64,000 nt of DNA from Lonepinella koalarum (GCF_042926695.1 NZ_CP170642.1:372001-436000); one strand, 5' to 3'. Positions 36,982-45,188 are shown, counted from the first letter of the stretch. Numbers and translations: made by a program. Notes: generated by a model from the sequence alone, not told the origin.

Positions 36982-37246
36982 ACCTACACTCACCCCAAAA
37001 ATGCAAGCAGAATTAAATGCCTTGGCAAAATACCCCATAGATTTATCCGACCCCGATGCACCTGATGACGGCGACTGGCAAGGTGCAGTGCGTGGACAAT
37101 TCAAATTCGCCCAAAAAATCCACAAGGCACACCACGGTGAAATAGAAGCATTTTTTGACCCCGATGTCATCAACCTTATTATTCAACACAACAACAGCCA
37201 AGACCGCCAACGTGCGAATAATGTGTTAAGAGCGGTGTTGGGGTAG
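36971..37246 (+). CDS. brnA: BrnA-type antitoxin
   Basis: 91 residues, acidic N-terminal half (LSDPDAPDDGDW) and a C-terminal DNA-binding-like helix region (NSQDRQRANNVLRAVLG). Position directly after and overlapping brnT is the standard order of this module, in which BrnA neutralises the toxin and represses the operon. A detached copy of its last ten codons (SNVLREVLG then stop) lies at 38389-38418. Confidence 0.85.
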   Translation: MPTKPTLTPKMQAELNALAKYPIDLSDPDAPDDGDWQGAVRGQFKFAQKIHKAHHGEIEAFFDPDVINLIIQHNNSQDRQRANNVLRAVLG

Positions 37247-37296
37247 GAAGTAAACCGCGGTGAAATGCTGTAATTTTTTGTGGGTTACACTTTCCC

Positions 37297-37326
37297 TTGC
37301 AAAAAAGGATTGATTTGTATTAAAAT
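37297..37326 (+). promoter_or_regulatory. Promoter of ncRNA candidate 2, with overlapping palindrome
   Basis: TTGCAA (37297-37302), an 18-base spacer and TAAAAT (37321-37326), closely resembling the promoter at 35751-35779. The -10 lies inside the palindrome TTTGTATT-AA-AATACAAA (37314-37331), a possible operator. Confidence 0.5.
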
Positions 37327-37332
37327 ACAAAC

Positions 37333-37458
37333 ATCAACAAAACGTATAAGCAGAAATGGGATTTCCCAGCGTTTGCCCAACCTTTTGGTTACTCGCCCAA
37401 GTGCGGTTATAAAGCGGTTTCTGTACAAGCCCTATCAGCAATGGTGGGGCTTTGTTTT
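37333..37458 (+). ncRNA. Structured small RNA candidate 2 (about 125 nt)
   Basis: The region between brnA and the convergent unknown gene B has no ORF. It contains GGGATTTCCC, the palindrome AACCTTTTGGTT (with one base variation), a USS (AAGTGCGGT, 37399-37407) and a terminator stem AAGCCCTA/TGGGGCTT (37427-37434, 37445-37452) followed by TGTTTTATTT. Like candidate 1 it has a TTGCAA/TAAAAT promoter and ends at the stop codon of a minus-strand paralogue. Primary sequence similarity to candidate 1 is limited to short words such as CCCAAC-TTTTGG. Confidence 0.45.
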
Positions 37459-38038
37459 ATTTAGGGCGTTTTATTTTCTTATTCGCTAGCGTATTATGTA
37501 GTAGTACAAAAAAAGAAATCGGCTTACGTCTAATTGGGCGTTGTCCTTGTTGATGTTTATATTGTTCATCTCTGGCATAAGCACTATTGATAAAAATATG
37601 CACATCATATTTTTTTGATTTCTTTAAAGAAAAATAGATTTCATAATCAATCATTGAACCGTCAAGTTGTTGCAAAGACACCGTCATAAACTTATCATCA
37701 GCAGACGTAAAATAGCATTTTTGCTTATCCATATTGCGTAAAATAGCAGGCAATTGTTGTGATAAATGATAACGTTGCATATCAAAAATGCGAGTTTCCT
37801 TGTCCGTAACATAATGCAGACTTTTATCATAATCAGCCAGCGTTTCACCCTTGTGAATATTCGGACTTTTGCTAAAACAATGATGACTAAACTCAATCAC
37901 ACAACGGTAAATTTTCTCCCCTAGTACTCCTTTCGCCGCTTGACGAAACACCCAATAAAACGCATTTAAATGCGATAAATCATAGTGACACCCATTTAAC
38001 TGAAAGGGTGGAAAAGCACTTTGTTTATCAAGTTTCAT
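37457..38038 (-). CDS. Unknown protein B, paralogue of 35927-36466
   Basis: 193 residues starting MKLDKQSAFPPFQLNG, identical to protein A over the first ~26 residues and distantly similar after that: FSHHCFSKS, DKETRIFDMQRYHLSQQLPAILRN split over two lines of homology, INSAYARDE and a C-terminal FFVLLHNTL. Basic tail (KKIKRPK). No recognised domain, signal or membrane segment. Its stop codon lies in the T-tract of the opposing small RNA candidate 2, so the two transcripts overlap at their 3' ends. Confidence 0.7.
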   Translation of the reverse strand: MKLDKQSAFPPFQLNGCHYDLSHLNAFYWVFRQAAKGVLGEKIYRCVIEFSHHCFSKSPNIHKGETLADYDKSLHYVTDKETRIFDMQRYHLSQQLPAILRNMDKQKCYFTSADDKFMTVSLQQLDGSMIDYEIYFSLKKSKKYDVHIFINSAYARDEQYKHQQGQRPIRRKPISFFVLLHNTLANKKIKRPK

Positions 38039-38119
38039 GGGGGTAAAAACATAGTTAGGAATAATTGGGTATGGATTATAGCAGTTTAAGATGGAGGGAA
38101 AAACTGGATAAATGAAAGG
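37955..38119 (-). repeat. Duplicated 5' end and leader of unknown protein B
   Basis: Second copy of the segment at 36383-36547. It ends at AAATGAAAGG, after which KilA-N remnant sequence begins here and unrelated sequence begins in the other copy. Confidence 0.8.
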
Positions 38120-38124
38120 AGTGT

Positions 38125-38390
38125 GAGATTTTCATCAGCGACTGGCTACGCAACCGCAATACGCTAGAATATATCGGCATTTGGGAGCAACTGAACAACC
38201 CCAATTTTAATTATGGCGAATTCGCCACAATTAAAAGTTAATCAAAAGTTTAGAAACCCAAAACGTCTTATTGATTGAACAAAACATCAACCAACAACAA
38301 CGTTTACTTATCCTAAACCGCCTAGCCATTTCACAAATGAATTCTTTATTAAAAACTAAGGCAGTTAGAGAATTGAAAAAGCGTGAGTAG
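38125..38390 (+). pseudogene. KilA-N domain protein remnant
   Basis: A decayed gene in two frames. The first piece (to the stop at 38239-38241) reads FISDWLRNRNTLEYIGIW, EQLNNPNFNYGEFATIKS, characteristic of the KilA-N phage DNA-binding domain. The second piece (38241-38390) reads a helical tail with NINQQQRLLILNRLAISQMN, typical of the C-terminal end of such proteins. The start, the middle and the joining sequence are missing. KilA-N genes are phage- and mobile-element-borne, consistent with island turnover. Confidence 0.75.
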
Positions 38391-38418
38391 TAATGTGTTA
38401 AGGGAAGTGTTGGGGTAG
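38389..38418 (+). pseudogene. Detached BrnA C-terminal fragment
   Basis: Ten codons, SNVLREVLG plus stop, match the end of brnA at 37217-37246 (NNVLRAVLG) including the DNA context GTGTTAAG...GTGTTGGGGTAGG. It is fused directly to the KilA-N remnant and marks a recombination scar. Confidence 0.65.
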
Positions 38419-38424
38419 GTTGAT

Positions 38425-38458
38425 AAAAACCGTAGCCTGAAAGAGTGGCGGTTTTTTT
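38425..38458 (+). terminator. Terminator after the BrnA fragment
   Basis: AAAACCG / CGGTTTT arms with a T-run; the loop contains TAGCCTGAAAG, a DUS-like word. A similar word (TTGCCTGAAAG) lies after mazF at 27320-27331. Confidence 0.6.
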
Positions 38459-38468
38459 GCTGTCTGAA
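38459..38468 (+). repeat. DUS-like decamer (one mismatch)
   Basis: GCTGTCTGAA followed by ACCTGTCATGTGAACCCTG, aligned with the sites at 25924 and 36556. Confidence 0.55.
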
Positions 38469-38520
38469 ACCTGTCATGTGAACCCTGATAACGGCTTGAA
38501 AATCCACATTTGCTTATACT

Positions 38521-38625
38521 ACACTAATCCCAACGGCTAAATTTAAGGGCATTATCCATCAAAACCCCAGCATTTTAGGAGATGGTTTAACCATTCAGAG
38601 AGCCTTGCGTGATGAGTGGGATTAA
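38521..38625 (+). pseudogene. 5'-truncated antitoxin before the PIN toxin
   Basis: An open frame without a start encodes PTAKFKGIIHQNPSILGDGL and TIQRALRDEWD, ending 14 bases inside the next gene. Its place and overlap suggest the C-terminal part of the antitoxin of the following PIN toxin; the DNA-binding N-terminus is missing, the junction being close to the DUS-like site. Family not recognised. Confidence 0.5.
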
Positions 38626-38985
38626 ATATTTACTGGATACCTGCTTTGTGATTCAATGGCACGCCCACAATCGGCAAATTTTTGAGATAATCAAGTGGTA
38701 TCATTTGCGAGCAGATGAATGTGCTTACAGCGACATTGCTTATGCCGAAGTGTTTGGTTTTCAAGGGATTACAGACAAAGCGGAACGAGAGCTTCATTTT
38801 TGCTGTCCGATTTGACTTGTCTTGATGTCAGCAAAACCGTGATTAACCATTGCATACAAATCCGCAGACGCCACAAAATCAAACTGCCCGATGCCCTAAT
38901 TCTCGCCACTGCCAAAGTACATGGGTTGCAACTGCTAACTTTGGACGAAAAACTGCAACGCATTTATGAACGTGAGAGAGATTGA
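38612..38985 (+). pseudogene. PIN-domain (VapC-like) toxin with a homopolymer frameshift
   Basis: The first frame reads MSGIKYLLDTCFVIQWHAHN through AEVFGFQGI and stops at 38815; the other frame continues with LLSDLTCLDV, KLPDALILATAKV and LLTLDEKL to 38985. Joined, they make a ~124-residue PIN protein with the expected acidic residues in LLDT, AEVFG, PDAL and TLDE. The slip is at the T-run in CATTTTTGCTG (about 38800-38806), where one more T would restore the frame. It may be dead, phase-variable or a sequencing error. Confidence 0.85.
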
Positions 38986-39136
38986 TTGGTAAAACTGCGG
39001 TGAAATTTACGCCTATTTTATCTACTTTTAGGTTTTTATAGAATGAAATATTGTTTTTTATTTTTAATCTCGTAGAATGACTGGCGTTAGGGTCTGTTGA
39101 CCTTTTATTTTTGATTAATTAGAACGTAATTTTTAT

Positions 39137-40396
39137 ATGAAAACATTGATGAAATCTTGCTTTGCGTTGTTGGTTGCGGCGGTGAGTTTGCCGAGTGTGG
39201 CACAACAAGGTGGTTTGAAAGAAATTATGCAAGCGGCGATGAAAGGCGACCCGCTTATTCAGGAAGCCAAAGCCAATATTGATATTGCCAATACACAGGT
39301 GAAAATTTCTCAAGCGGGGCATTGGCCCGTGGTCGGCGTTGCCACCAAACAAAAAATGGCGAGCCGTTATAATGATCATTATACTCGCAGTAATACCAGT
39401 CATAACACCCTACAAGCCAGCGTGAATTTATATTCTTGGGGAGAAATTTCCAATTCCGTGGAGCGGGATAAACAAGGTCAACGCTATGCGGAACACAAAT
39501 ATGACGAAACCCGTGAGCAATTAGGGCGTGAAGTGGGGCAAATTTATTTAAATGCTTTGCGCGCCAAAGAATATATTGCGGTGTATCAAGAAAGTATGCA
39601 GTCTTACGCCAAGATTTTAAATGAATTAAAGGTGATTGCCTCCCATGACCCAGGGCGTGAATCCGAAACCGTGGAAGCGGAATCCCGTTATTTGCAAGCC
39701 CAATCTAATTTGGTGGGGCAACAGCGTATTTTGGAAACCTCACTGAGCCAATTAAGCCGTTATACGGGCTATCAGCTCAATCCTGCGCAATTAAGCGATC
39801 CTTTCGCCAATATTACCCCTGAGATTTTAAAAGCCAAATACACCTCAACGCTGGAGCAACAAAATCCCAGTTATTTAGCCCAACAAGCGGAAATGCAGCG
39901 GGCACAAGCACAACAAAAAGCCTCCAAAGCCAAGCGTTTACCGTCCATTAATTTGGTGGCAGAAACCGATCGTCATGGTGGTTATGAAGCCAGTGTGAAT
40001 GTGTCGTGGAATTTCTTTGACCCTGCCACTTATTATTCGGGCGTGCAAGATTTGTATTCTGTGGAAGCGGCGAAAGCCAAAATGACGGAAATTGGACGTT
40101 CTATGCAGGAAAATTCGCAAACAGCGGAAATCAGTATGCAGCAAAGTTTGAATTATTTAAAAGTGTCTGCTCAACAAATTCAGTCGCAACGCAATGTGGT
40201 GGTGATTTATCAAGATCAATTTCAAATTTCACGCCGTTCGTTAATTGATGTGCTGGATGCGCATCAAACGCTGTCGAATGTGCAAATATCCCAAGCCGCT
40301 GCCAAAGGCGATTATCGTGAGGCGGTGTTAGCCTATTTAGTGGCTCAAGCTCAGTTGTCTAACTGGGCTGGCGTGGTGAGCTTAAAAGGATTATAA
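39137..40396 (+). CDS. TolC-family outer membrane channel of a type I secretion system (LapE-like)
   Basis: 419 residues. A Sec signal peptide (MKTLMKSCFALLVAAVSLPSVAQQ) precedes a TolC/OEP fold with long coiled-coil helices (many Gln/Ala/Glu), including LNALRAKEYIAVYQESMQSY in the first half and NVVVIYQDQFQISRRSLIDV near the end, the latter typical of type I secretion TolC proteins. It would form the outer membrane duct. First gene of a tight operon: 3 bases before the ABC transporter gene. Upstream there is a short GGTC-TGTT-GACC hairpin with a T-run at 39091-39112. Confidence 0.9.
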   Translation: MKTLMKSCFALLVAAVSLPSVAQQGGLKEIMQAAMKGDPLIQEAKANIDIANTQVKISQAGHWPVVGVATKQKMASRYNDHYTRSNTSHNTLQASVNLYSWGEISNSVERDKQGQRYAEHKYDETREQLGREVGQIYLNALRAKEYIAVYQESMQSYAKILNELKVIASHDPGRESETVEAESRYLQAQSNLVGQQRILETSLSQLSRYTGYQLNPAQLSDPFANITPEILKAKYTSTLEQQNPSYLAQQAEMQRAQAQQKASKAKRLPSINLVAETDRHGGYEASVNVSWNFFDPATYYSGVQDLYSVEAAKAKMTEIGRSMQENSQTAEISMQQSLNYLKVSAQQIQSQRNVVVIYQDQFQISRRSLIDVLDAHQTLSNVQISQAAAKGDYREAVLAYLVAQAQLSNWAGVVSLKGL

Positions 40397-40399
40397 AAC

Positions 40400-42673
40400 A
40401 TGAAAAACATTGTAGAAAGTTTGGAGCTCATCAGTAAGCTACATGGTGCGCCCATTGCCAAAGAAACCTTGGCAGCCCAAACCGTGCGGGATCGCAATAA
40501 TAAGTTAAATCTGGCATCACTGGTGGACGTGTTGCGTGTGCATGGTTTTGAAAATAAATTATCGCAACGCCCCTTGGCGGAAATTCCCAGTCTTTCTGTG
40601 CCGTTAGTGGTGATTTTGAAAAACGAAGAAGCCGCTGTCATTACCAAAATTGAAGGCTATAAAAATCAACGAGTGTACACCATTCGCCAAAGTGACGGCT
40701 TGGAGCAAAAAATTGAAGCCGCTCAACTAGATAGCCAATATCTCGGCTATTGTTGGTTTATTAAACCGAAAGTGGAAGCGGATATTCGTTCCGAATTGCC
40801 TGAATATCAATTAGGTAAGGCGTGGTTTTGGAAAGTCATTTGGCGGTTTAAATCCTATTATTATCAAGTGATTTTGGCGACTTTTGTGATCAACTTTTTA
40901 GCCTTGGTCAGCTCGTTATATGTGATGAATGTGTATGACCGAGTGATCCCCAATAAAAGCTATGAAACCCTGTGGGTGTTGAGTATTGGGGTGATTTTGG
41001 CGATTTTATTTGAGTTTTCTGCCAAAATGATTCGGGGGCATTTAACCGATATTGCAGGCAAAAAAGCGGATTTAATTATTAGCTCGGCACTGTTTCGCCG
41101 AGTGATGTCCTTGAAAATGACGGACAAACCTGCTTCATCAGGATCTTATGCGAATAACTTGCGGGATTTTGAATCCGTGCGAGAGTTTATGACCAGTGCC
41201 AGCTTGCTCACCTTGGTGGACTTGCCGTTTATTTTGCTGTTTGTGTTTGTGATGACCTTAATTGCAGGCAAACTGGCGATTGTGCCGTTGATTATTATTC
41301 CGCTAGTGATTTTAGTGGGGGCATCGGTGCAACCCTTGCTTTCTCGGTTTATTAACGAATCCATGCGAGAAAGTTCGCAACGTCAAGGCTTAGCCGTGGA
41401 AGCAGTGGAGGGTATTGAAACCTTAAAAACCAATAACGCCACCAACTGGGCGTTGCAACGTTGGGATTTTTATACGGCAAAAACTGCCAAATCGCAAACC
41501 AAAAGTAAGGATTTAAGCAATTTTGTGGTGCATTTTTCCACCGCATTGCAACAGTTAAATACGGTATTTTTGGTGTTATACGGCACTTATTTAATCCACA
41601 GCGAAAACGAGTTAGAACGGATCACCATGGGGGCATTGATTGCCTGTGTGATTTTATCAGGACGAGCGCTTGCCCCATTGGGACAAATCGCAGGGCTTGC
41701 TACCCGTTTTCAATCTGCCCGTTTAGCCTTCAAAGGGGTCGATGATATTGTCAAACGCCCTATTGAACGGGACGAAAATCGCAAGTATATCACCTTAGAC
41801 TCCGTGCAAGGACAAATTGAATTTAACGGCGTGGGCTTTAAATACACCAAAGAGTCGCCGCCAGCGTTAAATAATGTGAATATTTTAATTCGCCCTGGGG
41901 AAAAAGTCGCCATTCTGGGACGGATTGGCAGTGGCAAAACCACCTTGTTAAACCTAGCTTCAGGCTTATATGAAGCCAGTCAAGGCAATGTGACCTTAGA
42001 CGGCGTGGATGTGCGTCAGTTAGAGCCGAATTATTTGCGTAGTCAAGTGACCATGCTCGGGCAATCGCCACGCTTGTTTTTAGGCACGCTACGGGAAAAC
42101 ATGAATATTGCCATGACCGACAGTTTCACCACCGATCAGCAATTACTCGCCGCCCTGCAACGTTTCGGCTTGGATCGCTTAATCAAAGGGCATCCACGGG
42201 GATTGGACATGCCATTGGGGGAAAACGGTCAGGGGCTGTCAGGCGGACAAAAACAAGTGGTGGCGTTATCTCGCTTAACCTTGAAAGATCCGAGAGTGGT
42301 GTTGCTAGATGAGCCCACTAACAGCTTAGACCAAGGCACGGAAGATCAGGTGTTAAATGCCCTTGCCCAATGGGTTCGCAACCGCACCCTGATTGTGGTC
42401 ACCCATCGCACCCAAGTGTTGAAAATTGTGGATCGAGTGATTGTGGTAGACAATGGGGCAGTGGTAATGGACGGCCCGAGAGAAGCGGTGTTGCAACGTT
42501 TACAACAAAATCAGCAACAGCAACAACAAGCTCAAGGCAATCCGCCACAAGGCAAGGCAGGGCAAAATCCGCCCACTGCCAACAAGCCCACCACCGTGGT
42601 AAAAACCCCACAAGTGCAAATACAACAAGGAAAATCGGCAGGAACACAACCGACCAGTGGACAGGATAAGTAA
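40400..42673 (+). CDS. Type I secretion ABC transporter/permease (LapB-like)
   Basis: 757 residues. Residues 1-~130 are a C39 peptidase-like domain without the catalytic cysteine, as in RTX exporters; ~150-430 is a six-helix membrane domain; the ATPase has Walker A GRIGSGKT (~507), the signature LSGGQ (~613) and Walker B VVLLDEPT (~633). It energises export of proteins with C-terminal signals, most likely the two giant adhesins. The last ~60 residues are an unusual Gln/Pro/Thr-rich tail (QQNQQQQQQAQGNPPQG) not usual for the family. Confidence 0.92.
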   Translation: MKNIVESLELISKLHGAPIAKETLAAQTVRDRNNKLNLASLVDVLRVHGFENKLSQRPLAEIPSLSVPLVVILKNEEAAVITKIEGYKNQRVYTIRQSDGLEQKIEAAQLDSQYLGYCWFIKPKVEADIRSELPEYQLGKAWFWKVIWRFKSYYYQVILATFVINFLALVSSLYVMNVYDRVIPNKSYETLWVLSIGVILAILFEFSAKMIRGHLTDIAGKKADLIISSALFRRVMSLKMTDKPASSGSYANNLRDFESVREFMTSASLLTLVDLPFILLFVFVMTLIAGKLAIVPLIIIPLVILVGASVQPLLSRFINESMRESSQRQGLAVEAVEGIETLKTNNATNWALQRWDFYTAKTAKSQTKSKDLSNFVVHFSTALQQLNTVFLVLYGTYLIHSENELERITMGALIACVILSGRALAPLGQIAGLATRFQSARLAFKGVDDIVKRPIERDENRKYITLDSVQGQIEFNGVGFKYTKESPPALNNVNILIRPGEKVAILGRIGSGKTTLLNLASGLYEASQGNVTLDGVDVRQLEPNYLRSQVTMLGQSPRLFLGTLRENMNIAMTDSFTTDQQLLAALQRFGLDRLIKGHPRGLDMPLGENGQGLSGGQKQVVALSRLTLKDPRVVLLDEPTNSLDQGTEDQVLNALAQWVRNRTLIVVTHRTQVLKIVDRVIVVDNGAVVMDGPREAVLQRLQQNQQQQQQAQGNPPQGKAGQNPPTANKPTTVVKTPQVQIQQGKSAGTQPTSGQDK

Positions 42674-44059
42674 ATGAGCAAAGAAAACCCAACGCCCCCA
42701 GAAAATCAAACGGGGCAAGACAACAATCAGGCAAAGGCTAACTTGGCGAAACCCAATCAAGAAAAGGTTAATCAAGAAAAGGCTAATCAAGAAAAAGTCA
42801 ATCCGCAAAATGTGAAGCAAGTGGTGGTGCAAGCTCCCCCACCAGTGGAAAAAGTCAAAAATGCCGATTTAGCCTTGATTAACGATTTGCATGCTGCCTT
42901 ACAAACCGAAAAACATCATCGCTCTTTTGCCATGATTATTTTGCTGTTTGTGTTAGGCGTGGTGTTTTTGGTTTGGTCTTACAACAGCCCCTTGGAAGAA
43001 GTCACCCGTGGACAAGGCAGCGTGATTCCCTCTAGCCGTGATCAAATTGTGCAAAGTTTAGATCCAGGCATTATCAGTGAAATGAAAGTCAAAGAAGGGG
43101 AAATTGTGGAGAAAGGGCAAGTGTTACTCAGCCTTGACGACACCCGAAGTTTGGCGATTTTGCGTGAAATTGATGCCAAAATTCACACGCTTCAAGCCAC
43201 CATTGCTCGTTTGCAAGCGGAAGCCTATGATCGCCCGTTAGTTTTCCCCGAAGGCACAGATCAAGAGCTTATCGACAGCGAAACTGCCGCCTACCAAACT
43301 CGCCGCCGTGCTTTAGAAGAAGCCATTCAAGGTTTTGAAGAAAGCAAAGCCGTGCTAGATCGGGAAATTGGTATTACTGAACCCATGGTTAGACGTGGCG
43401 TAATGCCTGAAGTGGAATTGTTGCGTATGCGTCGTCAATCCATTGATTTAGCCAGCCAAATTAGCGAAAGACGTAACCGCTACGCCACCGATGCCAACAA
43501 TGAATTGGTTACCAAAGAATCCGAGTTGGCACAAGCCCGTGAAAACCGTGTGATGCGTGCCGACCCCGTGGAACGTTCACAAATTCGTGCGCCGTTGCGT
43601 GGTATTGTGAAAAATATCCAAATTAACACCATTGGTGGGGTGGTTTCTGCAGGACAAACCATTTTGGAAATTGTGCCGTTGGACGAAAAATTGTTAGTGC
43701 AAGTTTACATTCAACCGAAAGACGTGGCATTTATCCGCCCAGGGCAAGAAGCCATGGTGAAAATCAGTGCCTATGACTACGCCATTTACGGCGGTTTAGA
43801 AGGCACGGTGACACTCATCAGCCCAGACACGTTACAAGACGATCGCCGCCCAAGTGAGTTAAAATTAAACCCTGATCAATCCTATTATCGGATTTTAATT
43901 GAAACCACCAAAAACAACATCACCGATCGCAACGGCGAATTAATGGAAATCACCCCCGGCATGACGGCAACCGCCGACATTCGCACGGGCAAGAAAACCG
44001 TCTTTGAATACTTAATCAAGCCAATCACTCGCTTAAAACAAGCGATGCAAGAACGTTAA
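42674..44059 (+). CDS. HlyD-family membrane fusion protein (LapC-like)
   Basis: 461 residues. A cytoplasmic N-terminus of ~75 residues rich in Asn/Gln/Lys with NQEKVNQEKANQEKV repeats is followed by one membrane helix (about 87-105), a long coiled coil and the lipoyl/beta-barrel region (RSQIRAPLRGIVKNIQINT, GMTATADIRTGKKTVFEYL). It bridges the inner membrane ATPase and the outer membrane channel. The ATG directly follows the stop of the ABC gene. No lapD/lapG regulator pair is in the window. Confidence 0.92.
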   Translation: MSKENPTPPENQTGQDNNQAKANLAKPNQEKVNQEKANQEKVNPQNVKQVVVQAPPPVEKVKNADLALINDLHAALQTEKHHRSFAMIILLFVLGVVFLVWSYNSPLEEVTRGQGSVIPSSRDQIVQSLDPGIISEMKVKEGEIVEKGQVLLSLDDTRSLAILREIDAKIHTLQATIARLQAEAYDRPLVFPEGTDQELIDSETAAYQTRRRALEEAIQGFEESKAVLDREIGITEPMVRRGVMPEVELLRMRRQSIDLASQISERRNRYATDANNELVTKESELAQARENRVMRADPVERSQIRAPLRGIVKNIQINTIGGVVSAGQTILEIVPLDEKLLVQVYIQPKDVAFIRPGQEAMVKISAYDYAIYGGLEGTVTLISPDTLQDDRRPSELKLNPDQSYYRILIETTKNNITDRNGELMEITPGMTATADIRTGKKTVFEYLIKPITRLKQAMQER

Positions 44060-44082
44060 GTGAAAGGAAAAAGGGGAAATTA

Positions 44083-44292
44083 ATGTCAAATTCTACCCAT
44101 ATTTTGTTGTTAAACGGCCCAAACCTAAACATGCTTGGGGCAAGAGAACCCAAGCATTATGGCTCACTTTCCCTTGCCCAAATTGAGCAAAATTTACAGC
44201 AAATTGCCCAAAACCGCGGTGTAAATTTAGATTGTTTTCAAAGCAATAGCGAAAAAAATTGATTGATAAAATTCATCAGAATCTTCAAGGTG
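44083..44292 (+). pseudogene. Truncated, frameshifted second aroQ
   Basis: From ATG 44083 (good AAGGGGAAA site) the frame encodes ILLLNGPNLNMLGAREPKHY and continues like aroQ to a stop at 44260-44262, then resumes in another frame (LIDKIHQNLQ) to about 44292, where homology ends. One base is missing in the A-run GAAAAAAATTG relative to the intact aroQ at 4074. The DNA is diverged (roughly 80% by eye), so it is not a fresh local copy. Where intact aroQ has AAAAGTGCGGTG, this copy has AAAACCGCGGTG. Confidence 0.9.
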
Positions 44293-44580
44293 ACTGGCAA
44301 ACATCACCATATGCGATATGTCTAACACTTTATCAAATCGTGCCTTATACACCGTCCTGTCCTAAAGGGTAGTGTTGTACGGGCATGATTTGATAAAAAA
44401 TGAAGTATCCATACGCCCTAATCTTGGATTTAAATCCCAATTCCAACTTTTTTCATTTTATTGCAAATTAACACTTGCCAATTGAGAGAAATTTCCGTAG
44501 AATTTGCGACCTATTTATATGATTTTAATGTGCTAAAAATGAACTAAACATTATTTAAGCACAAATTTAGCGGAGTATTT
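44293..44580. other. Right edge of the island and rplU leader
   Basis: 288 bases without a gene. TTTATCAAATCGTGCC (44329-44344) and GGCATGATTTGATAAA (44382-44397) form a 15/16-matching inverted repeat around a 37-base centre. The rest is AT-rich and presumably includes the rplU-rpmA promoter; the island/backbone junction must lie in or before this region. Confidence 0.6.
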
Positions 44581-44892
44581 ATGTACGCAGTTTTCCAAAG
44601 TGGCGGCAAACAACACCGAGTAAGCGAAGGTCAAGTTGTTCGTTTAGAAAAACTTGAACTTGAAGTTGGCTCAAATATTGAGTTTGATTCAGTGTTAATG
44701 GTCGTTAATGGTGAAGATATTAAAATTGGTGCCCCAGTTATTACTGGTGCGAAAGTGGTAGCTGAAGTGGTGGCACAAGGTCGTGGCGATAAAATTAAAA
44801 TCGTTAAATTCCGTCGCCGTAAACACAGTCGTAAACAACAAGGTCATCGTCAGTGGTTCACCGAAGTGAAAATCACTGGGATTTCAGCATAA
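44581..44892 (+). CDS. rplU: 50S ribosomal protein bL21
   Basis: 103 residues, full length. MYAVFQSGGKQHRVSEGQVV at the N-terminus and KFRRRKHSRKQQGHRQWFTEVKI at the C-terminal half are hallmark bL21 sequences. It binds 23S rRNA domain VI with bL20. rpmA follows after 20 bases; the pair is a conserved operon. Confidence 0.98.
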   Translation: MYAVFQSGGKQHRVSEGQVVRLEKLELEVGSNIEFDSVLMVVNGEDIKIGAPVITGAKVVAEVVAQGRGDKIKIVKFRRRKHSRKQQGHRQWFTEVKITGISA

Positions 44893-44912
44893 TTTCAGAG
44901 GAGTTATAGAAG

Positions 44913-45170
44913 ATGGCAACTAAAAAAGCGGGTGGTTCAACTCGTAACGGTCGTGATTCTGAAGCTAAACGCCTTGGTGTAAAACGCTTTGGCGGTGAGT
45001 CAGTATTAGCTGGTAGCATTATCGTTCGTCAACGTGGTACAAAATTCCACGCAGGTTCAAATGTAGGTATAGGTAGAGACCATACTTTATTTGCAACTGC
45101 TGATGGTAAAGTGAAATTTGAAGTAAAAGGCGATAAAAGCCGTAAATACGTCAGTATCGTCGCTGAATAA
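44913..45170 (+). CDS. rpmA: 50S ribosomal protein bL27
   Basis: 85 residues. The N-terminus MATKKAGGSTRNGRDSEAKR reaches the peptidyl transferase centre, and the body contains RQRGTKFHAGSNVGIGRDHT. GAGGAGTT is the ribosome binding site. It is followed by an intrinsic terminator. Confidence 0.98.
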   Translation: MATKKAGGSTRNGRDSEAKRLGVKRFGGESVLAGSIIVRQRGTKFHAGSNVGIGRDHTLFATADGKVKFEVKGDKSRKYVSIVAE

Positions 45171-45188
45171 TTTTAAGCCAACGAATTG

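Noticed and set aside
38719..38985. Separate 88-residue gene
   Set aside because: Its last ~60 residues are the C-terminal half of the PIN toxin and its first ~27 are out-of-frame toxin sequence; better explained by one frameshifted gene.
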